Positions 37,436 to 46,864 of a stretch of DNA of 64,000 nucleotides are shown here, piece after piece. The stretch lies in contig NC_022550.1 in NCBI RefSeq assembly GCF_000471965.1, positions 124,001-188,000 on the forward strand, in the 5' to 3' direction. Source of the stretch: Blattabacterium sp. (Nauphoeta cinerea) (GTDB taxonomy: Bacteria > Bacteroidota > Bacteroidia > Flavobacteriales > Blattabacteriaceae). The position numbers and the translations under genes were made by a program. Position 1 is the first letter of the stretch; each line of letters starts with the position of its first letter. The notes below the pieces were generated by a model. That model made no database searches and was not told the DNA's origin. It was given only the letters and a program-made list of their open reading frames with translations.

Positions 37436-38950
37436 ATGAATAATATTAGACAGGAAAAAACGAATCAATTTTGTTTAGATTCAATAATGAAAAAAGGAAA
37501 AATCCCTCCTCAAGCATTAGATTTAGAAGAGGCTATAATAGGGGCTATTATGATTGATAAAAAAGGTTTAGATGAAGTTATTGATATACTTTTTCCAGAA
37601 ATTTTTTACAAAAAAGAACATCAAGAAATATTTCTTGCAATACAAAAATTGTATCATAATTCTAAACCTATAGATTTGTATACTGTTTTAAATGAACTTA
37701 GAAAAATAGAAAAATTGGAATCAATAGGAGGAGAATTATATTTAATTGGATTAACACAAAAAGTTATTTCTTCTGCGCATATAGAATATCACAGTCGTAT
37801 AGTTGTTCAAAAATTTATTTTAAGAAAATTAATTAGTATATCCTCTAATATTATTAAAAAATGTTATGAGGATAGCACAGATGTTTTCGATCTTTTAGAT
37901 TATGCTGAATCAAAATTATTTGAGATCAATCAAAAATACTTAATCACAAAGAAATATGAAACGACCCAATGTCTTATACAAAAAGCTATTGAAAAAATTA
38001 AAAAACGGAAAAAGAAGGATTTAAGTGGAATTTCTTCTGGATTCCATAAACTGGATGATATTACTTCTGGATGGCAGAATTCTGATTTAATTATATTAGC
38101 TTCCAGACCAGGAATGGGAAAAACTACTTTTATGTTATCTATGGTAAAAAATATAGTAGTAGATCAAAAGATTCCAATTATAATTTTTTCATTAGAAATG
38201 TCTTCTATTCAATTGATTACAAAGTTAATTTCGTCAAAAACCGGCATTTCTTCAGAAAAAATTAAAAAAGCAAATTTATCTCAATTAGATTGGGAACATT
38301 TGTTAAATAAAACAAAAGATTTGAAAAATGTTCCTTTATTCATAGATGATACTCCTTCTTTATCTATATTTAGTTTACGTGCAAAATGTCGTCGTTTAAT
38401 ATCCCAACATGGAATTAAATTGGTGTTTATAGATTATATGCAATTAATGGGAATTCATGATTATGGTTCTAGAATACAAAATAGAGAACAAGAAATATCA
38501 GTTATTTCTAGAAGTCTAAAATCTATAGCTAAAGAACTTGATATTCCAATAATAGCTTTATCTCAATTATCTAGAGCAGTAGAAACTAGAGGAGGAAGTA
38601 AACGACCTGTATTATCTGATTTACGAGAATCAGGGGCTATTGAACAAGATGCAGATATAGTTTTATTTCTTTATAGACCTGAATACTATGGATTTAAAAT
38701 TTGGGATTCAGATGAAGATAATGACTCTTGCATAGGTCAAGCAGAAATTATAATTGCAAAACATAGAAATGGGGGGTTAGATAAATTTCGTTTAAAATTT
38801 ATAAGTGATCAAGCTAAATTTATAAATTTAGAAGAAAAAGAATATACTTCATTAGCTTGGGAAGAAGATTATAAAAAAAATGTTCTTGATAAAGAAAATT
38901 TTATTATGTCTCCTCCTTATAATATAAATTTTAATAATGAAGACATTTAG
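37436..38950 (+). CDS. dnaB: Replicative DNA helicase DnaB
   Basis: A 504-residue hexameric helicase that unwinds DNA at the replication fork. The N-terminal helical domain begins PPQALDLEEAIIGAIM, a linker follows, and the RecA-like domain has Walker A SRPGMGKTT, Walker B LVFIDYMQLM, and the late loop DLRESGAIEQDADIVLFLYRP. No intein is present. It stands between accA and a permease gene on the same strand with a 60-base leader. Confidence 0.96.
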   Translation: MNNIRQEKTNQFCLDSIMKKGKIPPQALDLEEAIIGAIMIDKKGLDEVIDILFPEIFYKKEHQEIFLAIQKLYHNSKPIDLYTVLNELRKIEKLESIGGELYLIGLTQKVISSAHIEYHSRIVVQKFILRKLISISSNIIKKCYEDSTDVFDLLDYAESKLFEINQKYLITKKYETTQCLIQKAIEKIKKRKKKDLSGISSGFHKLDDITSGWQNSDLIILASRPGMGKTTFMLSMVKNIVVDQKIPIIIFSLEMSSIQLITKLISSKTGISSEKIKKANLSQLDWEHLLNKTKDLKNVPLFIDDTPSLSIFSLRAKCRRLISQHGIKLVFIDYMQLMGIHDYGSRIQNREQEISVISRSLKSIAKELDIPIIALSQLSRAVETRGGSKRPVLSDLRESGAIEQDADIVLFLYRPEYYGFKIWDSDEDNDSCIGQAEIIIAKHRNGGLDKFRLKFISDQAKFINLEEKEYTSLAWEEDYKKNVLDKENFIMSPPYNINFNNEDI

Positions 38951-38969
38951 AAATAATTAAAAAATAAAA

Positions 38970-40181
38970 TTGAATTTTGAATGGTTTTTTTCCCAAAAAA
39001 CAATTTGGGAAGATTGTAGAAAAAATAAAACTCTCCGTACAATAGTAATCATAACGCAAACAACAATAATTTTTAGCTTAATTATAGCTATTTTGACTTT
39101 TTCTATTGGGTTTGGATTTAAGGAAATTATAAAAGATAAACTATTAAATGTTAGAGGACAAATTTTTTTTGCAGAAAGAGAATTTAAAAAAAAAGGATTC
39201 TTACTTTTCTATAAGAAAAAAAAATTTTTTCAATCTAATTTAGTTAAACAAATTCATGGAATTGCCGAAAATGATGTGATTATTTCTACAAATAAAAAAA
39301 CAGATAGGTACATATTTAAAGGATTATATGAAGATTATAATCCTGTTTTTTTTCAATATTTCTTTTTTAGAAAAAATTTTTTTAAAAAAAATTTTTTGTA
39401 TAATCATAATATTTTTTTATCTAAAAAAATATCCTTATCATTAGGATTAAATATTGGATCCAATGTGAAAATTGGTTTTTTATCTTTTGATAAAAAAGGA
39501 AATCCTGTTATTATTTCTAAAAAATTTAAAATTTATGGTTTATATGAAACAGGAATTCCAGAATTTGACGATGTATATATTATTGGAAATATAGAATCTA
39601 TTCAAAAAATTTACGGATGGAAAAAAGATTTAGTAGAAAAATTTGAAATTTTTGTATCCTATGAAAATGTAAAGAAAAAAATTTTTAATAAAATACCTAA
39701 AGAATTTTCAATAAAAACTATTCAAAATAGTCGTGATATTATAAAATGGATAAATATATTTGACGTAAATATTATTATTATTATTCTTATTATTTTTACT
39801 TCCGTGACTATTAATACAGTTGTATTTATTTTAATGCTTCTTTTAGAAAGAATCAGAACCATAGGAATTTTGAAAACTTTAGGAGCTAAAAATAAAGTTA
39901 TACATAAAATATTTTTATATTATATTATACAAGTGTTAACGCCTTCGTTAATAATAGGAAACAGCATAGGAATTATTTTATCAACAATACAAAAAAAATT
40001 TCATTTAATATCATTAAATAAAATGCAATATTTCATTGATTTTGTCCCCATTTCTATCAATATATCCCATATTATCATTATCAATTTATCTATTATTTTT
40101 ATTTGTTTTATAACGGTATTTTTCCCTTCTTTATTTTTTATTAATAAAATATATCCCATAAAAGTTATAGAATTTGAATAA
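38970..40181 (+). CDS. FtsX-like ABC transporter permease (LolC/E type)
   Basis: A 403-residue protein with one N-terminal helix (IVIITQTTIIFSLIIAILTF), a long extracytoplasmic MacB-like domain (about 55-255) and three C-terminal helices. This is the layout of LolC/LolE and MacB permeases, which extract lipoproteins or other substrates from the inner membrane. The loop ERIRTIGILKTLGAKN after helix 2 is the family's coupling motif to the ATPase, which is not encoded nearby. The start is TTG at 38970. The outer domain is unusually rich in Lys and Phe, an effect of AT pressure. Confidence 0.8.
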   Translation: MNFEWFFSQKTIWEDCRKNKTLRTIVIITQTTIIFSLIIAILTFSIGFGFKEIIKDKLLNVRGQIFFAEREFKKKGFLLFYKKKKFFQSNLVKQIHGIAENDVIISTNKKTDRYIFKGLYEDYNPVFFQYFFFRKNFFKKNFLYNHNIFLSKKISLSLGLNIGSNVKIGFLSFDKKGNPVIISKKFKIYGLYETGIPEFDDVYIIGNIESIQKIYGWKKDLVEKFEIFVSYENVKKKIFNKIPKEFSIKTIQNSRDIIKWINIFDVNIIIIILIIFTSVTINTVVFILMLLLERIRTIGILKTLGAKNKVIHKIFLYYIIQVLTPSLIIGNSIGIILSTIQKKFHLISLNKMQYFIDFVPISINISHIIIINLSIIFICFITVFFPSLFFINKIYPIKVIEFE

Positions 40182-40236
40182 ATCAAAAAATTTAATTTTG
40201 TATTTTTGTTTTTGATAAGAAAAATTCAATTATTTT

Positions 40237-41625
40237 TTGACACTTGTAAAATCTTCATCTGGAATAAGGGGGACATTAGGAGGACAAGTTGGAAATAGTC
40301 TTACTCCCATAGATATAATTCAATTTTCAGCAGGATATGTTTCCTGGATGAAAAAAAAATATAAGAATAAGAAAAAATTTATTATAATATTAGGCAGAGA
40401 TGGTAGAATTTCTTCTGTTTTATTTCAACGATTTTTAATAATTACTTTTCAAAGTCTTGGAGTAGATGTAATCAACATCGGTTTATCTACAACTCCTACT
40501 ATTGGAATAGCCGTTATGAATGAAAAAGCTGATGGAGGTGTAATGTTAACGGCAAGTCATAATCCTAAAAATTGGAATGGATTAAAAATATTTAATTCTT
40601 ATGGAGAATTTTTATCTGAAAAAGATTTTGAAAAACTGTTTTCTTTATCAGAAAGAAAATGTTTTAGTTTTTCTTCCTATAAAAAATTAGGAAATCTTTT
40701 TTATAAGGAAAATTATATTCAAAAACATATAGAAAAGATTCTTTCATTACCTATTATAGATAAAAACATTATTCAAAAAGCTAAACTAAAAATTGTAGTA
40801 GATGGAATCAATTCTACAGGAGGAATAGCAGTTCCTATTTTATTAAAACATTTAGGAGTTCATGTTATTAAAATGTATTGTGAGCCTCATGGTGATTTTG
40901 TTCATAATCCAGAACCCATCGAAAAAAACTTAAAAGAAATCTGTAAAAAAGTACCGGACATAAAAGCAAATTTAGGAATTTCTGTAGATCCTGATGTAGA
41001 TCGTGTAGTATTTATATGTGAAAACGGAGATTTTTTTGGAGAAGAATATACTTTAGTATCAATAGCAGATTATGTTTTGGAAAATCAATTGGGTCCTGTT
41101 GTTTCCACTCTATCATCTTCTCATGCATTAAAAGATCTTTCCATTAAAAAAGGAGTCCCTCATTATTTTTCTCCTGTTGGAGAAACACATGTTGTAAAAA
41201 AAATGAAAAAAATTCATGCTGTTATTGGAGGGGAAGGAAATGGAGGAATTATTTATCCTGATTTCCGTTATGGAAGAGATGCGTTAATTGGAATTGCATT
41301 ATTTTTAACTCAAATAGCTAAATTAGATAATATTTCATTATCTAAATTAAAAAAAAGATATTCTAATTATTTTATGTCGAAAAAAAAAATTCGATTTTCT
41401 TCTCATGAAAAAGTTAAAATGTTATTAAAAACAATAACAAAAAAGTATAAAAAAAAAGAAATAGATTTTAATGATGGAATCAAAATTTATCTGAAACATA
41501 ATGAGTGGATACATATAAGAAAATCAAATACAGAAAATATTATTAGAATACACACAGAAAGTGTTTCAAGGAAAAGAGCTGATTTTTTATCGAAAAACAT
41601 CATATATGAAATCAAAAAATTATGA
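40237..41625 (+). CDS. glmM: Phosphoglucosamine mutase-like phosphohexomutase
   Basis: A 462-residue alpha-D-phosphohexomutase. The catalytic phosphoserine is Ser107 in TASHNPKNWNGLK, the metal site is DPDVDR, the sugar-binding loop reads GEGNGG, and the C-terminal phosphate-binding loop follows near RIHTES. It most likely makes glucosamine-1-phosphate for UDP-GlcNAc, feeding MurA; a phosphomannomutase or phosphoglucomutase activity is possible because the sugar loop is not the GEMSGH form. The start is TTG. The preceding 55 bases show no clear promoter. Confidence 0.85.
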   Translation: MTLVKSSSGIRGTLGGQVGNSLTPIDIIQFSAGYVSWMKKKYKNKKKFIIILGRDGRISSVLFQRFLIITFQSLGVDVINIGLSTTPTIGIAVMNEKADGGVMLTASHNPKNWNGLKIFNSYGEFLSEKDFEKLFSLSERKCFSFSSYKKLGNLFYKENYIQKHIEKILSLPIIDKNIIQKAKLKIVVDGINSTGGIAVPILLKHLGVHVIKMYCEPHGDFVHNPEPIEKNLKEICKKVPDIKANLGISVDPDVDRVVFICENGDFFGEEYTLVSIADYVLENQLGPVVSTLSSSHALKDLSIKKGVPHYFSPVGETHVVKKMKKIHAVIGGEGNGGIIYPDFRYGRDALIGIALFLTQIAKLDNISLSKLKKRYSNYFMSKKKIRFSSHEKVKMLLKTITKKYKKKEIDFNDGIKIYLKHNEWIHIRKSNTENIIRIHTESVSRKRADFLSKNIIYEIKKL

Positions 41626-41640
41626 TTAAATTAACTTATT

Positions 41641-41985
41641 ATGTTTCATAATATTATAAAATATGTAGAAGATAAATTCTTATATAAAAATCATTTTACA
41701 TGTTTTCATTCAGGAGACACCATTACTGTTTTTTTTGAAATTAAAGAAGGAGAAAAAAAAAGAATTCAATCTTTTAAAGGAGTAGTTATCAAAAAACAAG
41801 GAAAAGGATTAACTAAAACATTTACTATTCGTAAAATAAGTTCAGGTATAGGAATAGAACGCATATTTATTTTCAATCAACCTAATATACGAAAAATAGA
41901 AATTCACAAAAAAGGAAAAGTTAGAAGATCTAAAATTTATTATTTTAGAAATCTAAAAGGAAAAAAAGCAAGAGTAAAAAGTTGA
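41641..41985 (+). CDS. rplS: 50S ribosomal protein L19
   Basis: A 114-residue basic protein with the L19 core: HSGDTITVFFEIKEGEKKRIQ, FKGVVIKKQG and the C-terminal KGKVRRSKIYYFRNLKGKKARV. It sits at the 30S-50S interface. Length is normal. It follows glmM by 15 bases and is closed by a stem-loop immediately after its stop codon. Confidence 0.96.
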   Translation: MFHNIIKYVEDKFLYKNHFTCFHSGDTITVFFEIKEGEKKRIQSFKGVVIKKQGKGLTKTFTIRKISSGIGIERIFIFNQPNIRKIEIHKKGKVRRSKIYYFRNLKGKKARVKS

Positions 41986-41986
41986 A

Positions 41987-42028
41987 AAGCGAAAAAAGAG
42001 CACATGTATTTGTATTCTTTTTTCGCTT
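41987..42028. terminator. Bidirectional intrinsic terminator after rplS and the lipoprotein gene
   Basis: AAGCGAAAAAAG at 41987-41998 pairs perfectly with CTTTTTTCGCTT at 42017-42028, a 12-bp stem with an 18-base loop, followed by T-rich sequence on both strands. It lies between the converging stops of rplS and the lipoprotein gene. It is the only stem in the window with GC pairs at the right place, which makes it more credible than the AT-only hairpins. Confidence 0.7.
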
Positions 42029-42056
42029 CTTTCTGCTTTACTTTACTTTTAAAATT

Positions 42057-42353
42057 TTATTTATTATTTTTATCGTTTTCCTCAGTTGTTACTTTTTCTT
42101 TTTCAGATTTTTCAGATGATGTATTGTTGTTGTTATTGTTTTCCTCATTATTGTTTTTTGAGGATTCCTCACTAGTTGTAGGAGATGTGTTTGTGTTAGT
42201 GGAATCTGTTTGATTTTCATTGTTATTAGCCGTTTTTTCCTCTTCTGTTGTAGTAGAGTTACTTTCATTTTTATTTTTGTTGTTGCAACTAATAGTAAAT
42301 AAAAATATTGCTAACAAGATCGTAGTGACTGTAATTCTTAATTTTTTCATCAT
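42057..42353 (-). CDS. Small low-complexity lipoprotein, function unknown
   Basis: A 98-residue protein. A signal peptide (KKLRITVTTILLAIFLFTIS) ends in Cys23, a likely lipidation site processed by LspA, also in this window. The rest consists almost only of Asn, Glu, Ser, Thr, Lys and Asp, with runs such as NNNEENNNNNNTSS, so it should be a disordered hydrophilic tail. The residues after the Cys (NNKNK) lack the acidic surface-export signal described for Bacteroidetes lipoproteins, so a periplasm-facing location is likelier. A terminator follows and a -7-like element precedes it, giving a single-gene unit. I do not recognise a family. Confidence 0.75.
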   Translation of the reverse strand: MMKKLRITVTTILLAIFLFTISCNNKNKNESNSTTTEEEKTANNNENQTDSTNTNTSPTTSEESSKNNNEENNNNNNTSSEKSEKEKVTTEENDKNNK

Positions 42354-42387
42354 AATCGATAGTGTTTCAGTTATTACATATTCTGGG

Positions 42388-42395
42388 CAAATTTA
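42388..42395 (-). promoter_or_regulatory. Possible -7 element for the lipoprotein gene
   Basis: The minus strand reads TAAATTTG, fitting TAnnTTTG, 35 bases upstream of the lipoprotein start. The -33 position shows only TTTT. The 198 bases between this gene and the divergent guaB hold no other gene that I can detect. Confidence 0.4.
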
Positions 42396-42551
42396 TATAA
42401 AAATTTGGAATGAAAAAATATATCATTATTTGTATTTTTTTAAAAATAGAGTATAACTAAATTATAATTCTCTTTTTAGTTTGAAAATAAGAATATTATG
42501 TTAGTTATTCAACTATAACAAACAAAATTATATATTTTAAAATAAAAATTT

Positions 42552-44018
42552 ATGTCTTTAAACAAAAAGATTTTAAAAGAAGCTCTTACTTTTGATGATG
42601 TATTACTTGTTCCTTCTTTTTCTTCAATTCTTCCATCAGAAGTTTCTCTGAAAACTTATCTAACAACTGATATTACTATGAATATCCCCATATTAAGTGC
42701 TGCTATGGATACAGTGACGGAATCTTCTTTAGCTATATCTATAGCTAGAGAAGGAGGAATAGGTATTATTCATAAAAATATGAATATAAAAAATCAATCA
42801 GAAGAAGTTTATAAAGTAAAAAGAAGTGAGAGTGGAATGATCGATGATCCTATAACACTTTCGAGAGATTCAACATTAAAATATGCTCAATATCTTATGG
42901 GAAAATTCAAAATATCTGGATTACCTGTTATAGAAAAAGATCATTCATTAGTTGGAATTATTACTAGAAGAGATATAAAATATCGTACAGATTTAGATTC
43001 TTTAGTTGAAGAAGTAATGACAAAAGAGAATTTAATTACATCTAAAAAAAAAATAACTCTGGAAAAAGCTAAAAATATTTTATTAAAAGAAAGAATTGAA
43101 AAATTGCCTATTGTGGATGATTGTAACAAATTAGTAGGATTAATTACAATTAGAGATATTGATAATTTGATTGAATATCCTAATGCTTGCAAAGATTCTA
43201 GAGGACGATTACGTATAGGTGCGGCTGTTGGAATAGATCAAAAAACTTTAGAAAGAGTAGAATCTTTAGTTAGAGTAGGTGTTGATATTATAGCTATAGA
43301 TTCAGCGCATGGTCATTCTTCTAGAATATTAGACACAATAAAATTAATTAGAAATTCTTTTCCAAAAATAACATTGTTGACAGGAAATGTAGTAACTAGG
43401 GAGGGGGCTAAAGATTTAATAGAAGCCGGTTCTACTGTTTTAAAAGTAGGAATTGGGTCTGGTTCTATTTGTACAACTAGGGTTATAGCTGGAGTAGGGA
43501 TGCCCCAAATAACAGCTATTAATGATGTATATGAATATGCTAAAAAAAGAAATGTTAGTGTTATTTCTGATGGAGGAATTAGATATTCAGGCGATGTCGT
43601 CAAAGCCATTGCTGCTGGAGCTAGTTCTGTTATGATTGGAAGTTTATTTGCAGGGACAGACGAAGCTCCAGGAGAGGAGGTCATTTTTCAAGGGAGAAAA
43701 TTTAAAACTTATGTTGGAATGGGATCCTTAATAGCTATGAAAAGAGGAAGTAAAGATCGTTATTTTCAGTTTAATGAAAAATCAGTACCGGAAGGAATAG
43801 AGGCTATAGTTCCTTATAAAGGTAAAATGAAAGATGTAATTTATCAGATTTGTGGCGGATTACGTTCCGGAATGGGATATTGTGGAGTTTCCAGTGTTAT
43901 TGAACTTATGAAAACGGGAAAATTTGTAAGAATTACAAATTCAGGATTAAAAGAAAATCATCCGCACAGTGTAAACATTACTAAAGAGTCACCTAATTAT
44001 TTTAATTATAGTAAATAA
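42552..44018 (+). CDS. guaB: Inosine-5'-monophosphate dehydrogenase
   Basis: A 488-residue enzyme oxidising IMP to XMP, the committed step to GMP. A (beta/alpha)8 barrel is interrupted by a pair of CBS domains (about 95-205). The catalytic loop GIGSGSICTTR is near residue 300, IGSLFAGTDEAPGE follows, and the flap region contains YRGMGS-like YVGMGSL. Length equals that of E. coli GuaB (488). It stands alone, divergent from the lipoprotein gene and converging on two tRNA genes. Confidence 0.97.
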   Translation: MSLNKKILKEALTFDDVLLVPSFSSILPSEVSLKTYLTTDITMNIPILSAAMDTVTESSLAISIAREGGIGIIHKNMNIKNQSEEVYKVKRSESGMIDDPITLSRDSTLKYAQYLMGKFKISGLPVIEKDHSLVGIITRRDIKYRTDLDSLVEEVMTKENLITSKKKITLEKAKNILLKERIEKLPIVDDCNKLVGLITIRDIDNLIEYPNACKDSRGRLRIGAAVGIDQKTLERVESLVRVGVDIIAIDSAHGHSSRILDTIKLIRNSFPKITLLTGNVVTREGAKDLIEAGSTVLKVGIGSGSICTTRVIAGVGMPQITAINDVYEYAKKRNVSVISDGGIRYSGDVVKAIAAGASSVMIGSLFAGTDEAPGEEVIFQGRKFKTYVGMGSLIAMKRGSKDRYFQFNEKSVPEGIEAIVPYKGKMKDVIYQICGGLRSGMGYCGVSSVIELMKTGKFVRITNSGLKENHPHSVNITKESPNYFNYSK

Positions 44019-44024
44019 AAAAAA

Positions 44025-44109
44025 TACCCGGAACGGGATTTGAACCCGTACGATCACAATGATCACAGGATTTTAAGTCCTGTGTGTCTACCTATTCCAC
44101 CATCCGGGT
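44025..44109 (-). tRNA. tRNA-Leu (anticodon TAA)
   Basis: An 85-base class II tRNA. Acceptor ACCCGGA pairs with TCCGGGT, the anticodon stem CAGGA/TCCTG encloses CTTAAAA with anticodon TAA, a long variable arm TGATCATTGTGATC follows, then T arm ACGGG/CCCGT, discriminator A. It reads UUA and UUG, the main leucine codons here. CCA is not encoded. Confidence 0.96.
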
Positions 44110-44117
44110 GCTTAAAA

Positions 44118-44190
44118 AGCGAGAAACGGGATTTGAACCCGCGGCCCCGACCTTGGCAAGATCGTGCTCTACCAACTGAGCTATTCTCGC
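44118..44190 (-). tRNA. tRNA-Gly (anticodon GCC)
   Basis: A 73-base tRNA. Acceptor GCGAGAA/TTCTCGC, D arm GCTC/GAGC, anticodon stem CGATC/GGTCG with loop TTGCCAA giving GCC, T arm CGCGG-type with TTCAAAT, discriminator T. It reads GGC and GGU. CCA is not encoded. It lies 8 bases upstream of tRNA-Leu and 42 bases downstream of mutS, all on the minus strand. Confidence 0.95.
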
Positions 44191-44232
44191 GTTGATTTTT
44201 AATGAATAATTTCAATAACAATATAGTAAATT

Positions 44233-46815
44233 TTAACAATCTAACAAATTTTTAATTTCATGAATTTTAATAGTAGCGTCTTGCAATGATAAAGATTCGA
44301 TATTTTTTATTGTTTTTAAGGATAAAATTATTTTTTTAAGTAAATAAAAAGCCTTTTTTTTGTTTATCTCTGTTTTATTTATTTTTGATTTTTTTGATTT
44401 TAATGTATTTAATATTTTCTTTGCTCTTTCAATAATTTCTATAGGAATACCTGATATTTTAGCTACATAAATACCAAAACTATGTTCGCTTCCTCCAGCT
44501 ATTAGTTTTCGCATAAAAATAATGTTATCATTTGTTTTTTTTACAGATATATGATAATTTTTTATTCTTTTGAAAAAAAAACACATTTCATTTAATTCAT
44601 GATAATGTGTCGCAAATAAGGTTATAGGACGAAAATTTTTTTCATGTAAAAATTCTATGATAGATTTTGCTATTGAAATCCCATCATAAGTACTGGTCCC
44701 TCTTCCTATTTCGTCTAATATAAGAAAACTTCTTTTTGAAAGGTTATTTAATATGTTTGCTGTTTCATTCATTTCTACCATAAAAGTAGATTCTCCTAAA
44801 GAGATATTATCGGAAGCTCCAACTCTACTAAATATTTTATCTATTAATCCTATTTCTGCCTGTTGAGCAGGAACAAAACTTCCAATATGAGCCATTAATA
44901 TAATGATAGCGGTTTGACGCAAAATGGCAGATTTTCCGGACATGTTTGGTCCTGTAATAATTAAAATTTGTTGATTGGATTTATTTAAAATAATATCATT
45001 AGGAATGTAAGTGGCTTTGTCTATAAATTGTCTTTCAATAACTGGATGTCGTCCTTTTATTATTGATATTTTTAAAGAATCATTTATTTTTGGTTTTATA
45101 TAATTATTTATTAACGATAAACTAGAAAAAGAGCATAGCACATCTAGTTTTGCAATTGTTTTTGCGTTTTTTTGTAAAATTTTTATTTTATTTAATATTT
45201 TATTGATTAGGTTATTAAATATTTCTTTTTCCAATGAAAATATTTTTTGTTCTGCATTAAAAATTTTTAATTCGTAATTTTTTAATTCTTCAGTAATATA
45301 TCGAATAGAATTTGTATGTTTGTTTTTGTATCCAATGAGATGGGACTTTTTTTTTTTAGAAATTTTAACTTCAAAAAAATATCCAAAAATATTGTTAAAT
45401 CCAATTTTTAAATTATTAATTCCTGTTTTTAATTGCTCTATTGAACAAAGTTTTTCTAAATATTCTTTTTGAGAAAAGTACATCATACGGATTTCGTCTA
45501 ATTCCTTAGAAAATCCTTTAATTATAACATTTCCTTTTCCTTTTTCAATTTGATAGGGAGGATTTTCTTGTATTGTATTAGAAATTTTTTCACATATAAA
45601 GTCACAATTGGAGAAAGAATTTCCAATACTTATAAAAATTTTAGATTTTTGATTTAAAAATTTTTTTTGTATTTTTTTTATAGAAACCAAAGATTTATAT
45701 AACGTATACATTTCCCGTGGGGAAATTTTTCCAATAGCTATTTTAGAAATTATTCTTTCTATATCATAAACTTTTTTAAGTTTTGTTTCTACAAACAAAC
45801 GTATTGTACTGTTAGTACATAATTCTTGTACGATTTGATGTCGTTTTTTGATATGAAATATATTTTTCAAGGGAAAAAGAATCCAATTTTTTAATAATCT
45901 TCCTCCCATAGGAGTTATAGTATGGTCTAATATATTTATTAAAGAAACTCCTTCTTTATTCAAAGGAGTAAATATTTCTAAGTTTCTGAAAGTGAAATCA
46001 TCTATCCACATATGTTCTTCTTTTTTTATTCTTCGTATATTAGAAACATGTTTTATATCAAAATGTAATGTATGATGTAAATAGGATAAAATCACTCCAC
46101 AGGAAATAATTCCTAATTTTAAATCATTAATTCCAAATCCTTTTAAGGAATTAATTTTAAAATGTGATGTTAATTTTTCATACGCAAATGAATAATCAAA
46201 GATCCAATCTTCCATCAAAAAAGTATAGTATTTTCCTTTTAATAATTGATCTAAAAATTTTTTTTCTTTTCTTTGAAAAAGAATTTCACTAGGATTATAA
46301 TGTTTTAAATATTGTAAAATGTTATCTTTTGTATCTTCTGTTACAAAAAATTCTCCAGTGGATACATCTAAAAAGCTTAACCCAAAATTTTTATTTTTTT
46401 TTTCGACATGAATAGAAGCCAAAAAATTATTTGATTTGGGATGTATGATATTTTCATTTACAGTGATTCCTGGAGTTACAAGTTCTGTCACTCCTCTTTT
46501 TACAATATTTCTTCCTTTTTTTGGTTCTTCTAATTGATCACAAATAGCGACACGGAATCCTGAACGTATCAATTTTGGCAAGTAAGTGTTTAAAGAATGA
46601 TGAGGAAAACCGGCTAAATCTAGGTTAGATCGTTTGGTTAAAATAATGTTTAATGTTTGAGAGCATTTAATGGCATCTTCTCCAAAAGTTTCATAAAAAT
46701 CTCCAACTTGAAATAATAAAATTGTATTTGGATATTTAGTTTTTATATCATTATATTGCTTGATTAATGGAGTAACTTCTTTTTTTTTACAACAAAAAGT
46801 TTCGTTTTTATTCAT
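44233..46815 (-). CDS. mutS: DNA mismatch repair protein MutS
   Basis: An 860-residue mismatch-recognition ATPase. The mismatch-stacking Phe-x-Glu motif is in GDFYETFGEDA near residue 43-45, the clamp and lever domains fill the middle, and the ATPase has Walker A GPNMSGKSA, the signature STFMVEMNETA and Walker B FLILDEIGRGTSTYDG, followed by FATHYHEL. Full length with all domains. MutL is not in this window, so whether repair is functional cannot be judged here. Divergent from ileS across 49 bases. Confidence 0.96.
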   Translation of the reverse strand: MNKNETFCCKKKEVTPLIKQYNDIKTKYPNTILLFQVGDFYETFGEDAIKCSQTLNIILTKRSNLDLAGFPHHSLNTYLPKLIRSGFRVAICDQLEEPKKGRNIVKRGVTELVTPGITVNENIIHPKSNNFLASIHVEKKNKNFGLSFLDVSTGEFFVTEDTKDNILQYLKHYNPSEILFQRKEKKFLDQLLKGKYYTFLMEDWIFDYSFAYEKLTSHFKINSLKGFGINDLKLGIISCGVILSYLHHTLHFDIKHVSNIRRIKKEEHMWIDDFTFRNLEIFTPLNKEGVSLINILDHTITPMGGRLLKNWILFPLKNIFHIKKRHQIVQELCTNSTIRLFVETKLKKVYDIERIISKIAIGKISPREMYTLYKSLVSIKKIQKKFLNQKSKIFISIGNSFSNCDFICEKISNTIQENPPYQIEKGKGNVIIKGFSKELDEIRMMYFSQKEYLEKLCSIEQLKTGINNLKIGFNNIFGYFFEVKISKKKKSHLIGYKNKHTNSIRYITEELKNYELKIFNAEQKIFSLEKEIFNNLINKILNKIKILQKNAKTIAKLDVLCSFSSLSLINNYIKPKINDSLKISIIKGRHPVIERQFIDKATYIPNDIILNKSNQQILIITGPNMSGKSAILRQTAIIILMAHIGSFVPAQQAEIGLIDKIFSRVGASDNISLGESTFMVEMNETANILNNLSKRSFLILDEIGRGTSTYDGISIAKSIIEFLHEKNFRPITLFATHYHELNEMCFFFKRIKNYHISVKKTNDNIIFMRKLIAGGSEHSFGIYVAKISGIPIEIIERAKKILNTLKSKKSKINKTEINKKKAFYLLKKIILSLKTIKNIESLSLQDATIKIHEIKNLLDC

Positions 46816-46864
46816 ATCAAAAATATATTAAAATAGAAGACTGTTAATTTATTATTATAGACTT

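Noticed and set aside
39340-39410. Phe/Lys-rich stretch in the permease as another hidden frameshift
   Set aside because: Phe/Lys runs are expected from AT pressure in a variable periplasmic domain, and I could not recall a family sequence that another frame would match better.
42004-42456. Plus-strand frames of 69 and 78 codons opposite the lipoprotein
   Set aside because: They are Ser/Leu/Phe-rich antisense images of a low-complexity gene, and they begin inside the terminator or run into the guaB leader.
43313-43684. Minus-strand 123-codon frame within guaB
   Set aside because: Antisense shadow of a fully conserved IMP dehydrogenase; no family similarity or start context.
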